DNA from: a virus
IMG/VR virus record: IMGVR_UViG_3300001450_000057
Span: 15,178-47,630 of that record
DNA: 32,453 bases
Reading direction: 5' to 3' (one strand)
Under the pieces are notes generated by a model that did not search any database, was not told the origin of the DNA, and worked only from the letters and a program-made list of their open reading frames with translations. The translations under genes were made by a program, and so were the position numbers. Below, in pieces: positions 30,808 through 32,453 of the stretch (positions are counted from its first letter, which is position 1; each line of letters begins with the position of its first letter).

Positions 30808-32118
30808 ATGGCAAATGTAACTAATATAGGTGCTGCGCTCGGTGCGAGTAAAGTGTCTATGGACAACAACCGAAGAATTTTTAATTTCGGTGAAAGAGTA
30901 GCAGAGCTGGCCCCTCAACAATCTCCTTTTTTCGTTTATTTATCTAAAGTAGCGAAAAAAGCGACTGATGACCCAGTTTTTAAATTTTTAGAGCAAAGAC
31001 ATCAATGGCAACGTCGTAACTTTACAGTGCATGACAATGTAGGTAGTGCAACGTATACTGCAGATGGTGCTGCAGATACAGACATCTTTAAGCTTGAATG
31101 TGGGTATAATTCCGCTGGTCAAATAGAAGCACATTCAAAACCTTTATTTTTACTTGAAGGTCAAATAATAGCTGTTAAAGCTGATGACGGTACTGTGAAT
31201 AACTTTAAAATCTCTGGTACCCCTGATTTAACTGTTGCGGGTGAAGTTGAAATTGATGTGATTCCTTTGAATACTCACACTGCTGTTTATAGCGCTGGAG
31301 CTGAAGGTCAAGTAATTGGTTCAGCTTTTGCTGAAGGAACTGGTACTCCTGCAGGATGGGAAGATAGCATGTCTGACAGTGAAGGTTATTGCCAGATATT
31401 TAAAACAGGCATGAATTTATTTTCTGGTACTGCAATGGCAACTCGCTATCGTGGTATAGAAGATGAATATAAGCGTGTTTGGACTAACAAGTTGATGGAG
31501 CATAAAATGGATTTGGAGCAAGGCTTCTTATTTGGATTAGGTTCTGCTGGTAACGCAGATGCTTCAATTGATACTAGTTTAAGATATAGTCATGGTATTG
31601 TGCCTTATACTGAAGCTAATGGTAAAGTATTTAACTTTTCATACGCTTCATCTGGGTATGATGCTTTCTTAGATGCAATGGAAGATTTCTTTGCACCTGA
31701 GTCTGGCAATTCAGGAAATAAACTTGTACTAGCTTCACGTAAGGTTATTACTTACTTGAATAAACTTGGTGCAGGTTCATTTATGAATAATTCTATTGGC
31801 TCATCTCAATACAAACTTGATGTTAGTAGTATTCCTGGAGCATTTGGGCATAGCGTAACAATGGTTAACACAATATTTGGAAATCTACACTTTGTAGCTG
31901 AGCCTTTATTGCGTGGCCCTTGGGAAAATTATGCGGTCGCAGTTGATATGAGTAATGTAGCTTATCGTCCATTGGTCGGTAATGGCATTTCTCGCGATAC
32001 ATTCATTGAAACCAATATTCAAGGCAACGATGAAGATGGAAGAAAAGACCAGATTATTACTGAAGCTGGACTTGAAATTAGCCTTCCTGAAACTCACGCA
32101 ATACTTAAATTCTCATAA
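30808..32118 (+). CDS. Major capsid protein (HK97-fold inferred)
   Basis: 436 residues after a strong TAGGAGAAGAAA site. The N-terminal FGERVAELAPQQSPFFVYLS, then PVFKFLEQRHQWQRRNF, and the beta-rich middle and C-terminus are typical of T=7-type capsid proteins in podoviruses. Position after portal and scaffold confirms the role. The exact subfamily cannot be told from reading. No protease domain is visible here, so scaffold removal is probably by exit rather than cleavage. Confidence 0.9.
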   Translation: MANVTNIGAALGASKVSMDNNRRIFNFGERVAELAPQQSPFFVYLSKVAKKATDDPVFKFLEQRHQWQRRNFTVHDNVGSATYTADGAADTDIFKLECGYNSAGQIEAHSKPLFLLEGQIIAVKADDGTVNNFKISGTPDLTVAGEVEIDVIPLNTHTAVYSAGAEGQVIGSAFAEGTGTPAGWEDSMSDSEGYCQIFKTGMNLFSGTAMATRYRGIEDEYKRVWTNKLMEHKMDLEQGFLFGLGSAGNADASIDTSLRYSHGIVPYTEANGKVFNFSYASSGYDAFLDAMEDFFAPESGNSGNKLVLASRKVITYLNKLGAGSFMNNSIGSSQYKLDVSSIPGAFGHSVTMVNTIFGNLHFVAEPLLRGPWENYAVAVDMSNVAYRPLVGNGISRDTFIETNIQGNDEDGRKDQIITEAGLEISLPETHAILKFS

Positions 32119-32132
32119 AGGAGGTTAGATAG

Positions 32133-32453
32133 ATGGCAGCACAAACTCAAACAGCCTGGACAGAAACTAGTATTAATGGTTATACTGTACTTTCAAGCAC
32201 AGCAACTACCGATGCAAGCAATGAAGTAAATTGGTCATTAAAAACACCAAAAGCGTTAGATACTTCTAAGCCTTGGTCATTAATTGTGTCAGCTTCGGCT
32301 GCTCAAGATGGTGCAGCAGCACCTTTAATGATTTGGGGTGGATACTCTGATGACTTTGCATTAGCGGGTACAGAAGCTAGAGCAACAGCAACAGATGGTG
32401 TTCAAATTGGCGAATTAACTGATGATTTAGGTTATGCAGGAGCTGTATTAGGT
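32133..32453 (+). CDS. Structural protein, N-terminal part (runs off the window)
   Basis: The ATG follows AAGGAGG. The first 107 residues are visible; they are Ala/Thr/Ser-rich and beta-like (MAAQTQTAWTETSINGYTVL). Its position right after the major capsid gene suggests a head decoration or head-completion protein. The end lies outside the window. Confidence 0.65.
   Translation, partial: MAAQTQTAWTETSINGYTVLSSTATTDASNEVNWSLKTPKALDTSKPWSLIVSASAAQDGAAAPLMIWGGYSDDFALAGTEARATATDGVQIGELTDDLGYAGAVLG

Noticed and set aside
1-32453. Phage-wide TAG recoding as in some crAss-like phages
   Set aside because: The long genes are open in the standard code. TAG is seen as a normal stop, twice immediately followed by TGA (giant protein, 58-aa gene) and once by TAA (Ubl).

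Overview
This window is part of a tailed-bacteriophage genome. The packaging and capsid genes in canonical order (small terminase candidate, large terminase, P22-like portal, scaffold, major capsid protein), a primase-helicase, a Sak4-like ATPase and a 3213-residue giant protein all point to a podovirus-like phage. The DNA is AT-rich. Most genes have AGGAG-type ribosome-binding sites and many overlap by ATGA or TAATG, which suits an AT-rich bacterial host that uses Shine-Dalgarno initiation. The host cannot be named from the sequence. No integrase, tRNA, CRISPR array or insertion sequence was seen.

Layout. (1) 1-10857, plus strand: the end of a glycine/alanine-rich protein, the giant protein (311-9952) and a 301-residue protein. 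The giant protein has the position and style of an ejected virion protein. It carries a DLDGD motif in a context resembling the catalytic double-psi beta-barrel of RNA polymerases. (2) 10854-23779, minus strand: a long early/replication region read from right to left. It holds small leader genes, a ParB-like protein, a ubiquitin-like protein (Ubl) ending in Gly-Gly-Asn, a 580-residue protein with an E2-like HP...C signature plus a WhiB-type cysteine cluster, a JAMM/JAB peptidase, a ThiF/E1-like adenylyltransferase, a Sak4-like ATPase, a possible ssDNA-binding partner, an AEP primase-SF4 helicase fusion, a helix-turn-helix protein, an HNH endonuclease and about a dozen small proteins. (3) 23780-24274: a divergent control region with strong hairpins, promoters facing both ways and twin palindromes. 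(4) 24275-32453, plus strand: a lysozyme-like lysis gene, small membrane and basic proteins, then terminase, portal, scaffold, capsid and the start of another structural gene.

The main find is what looks like a complete phage-encoded ubiquitin-like conjugation cassette (Ubl, E2-like, JAB, E1) between ParB and the replication genes. This combination recalls the plasmid-borne PRTRC (ParB-related, ThiF-related cassette) systems and, in its enzyme set, bacterial Bil systems. The Ubl tail needs removal of a single Asn to expose Gly-Gly, which a JAB peptidase could do. The E1 would then activate it and the E2-like protein would accept it. The JAB protein ends in an acidic ...VPF tip like that of single-stranded-DNA-binding proteins, and the cassette runs straight into replication genes, so its targets may be at the replication fork. 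That last step is inference.

The early region also has an unusual density of inverted-repeat leader and intergenic elements (20.9-24.0 kb), several of them placed at candidate promoters.
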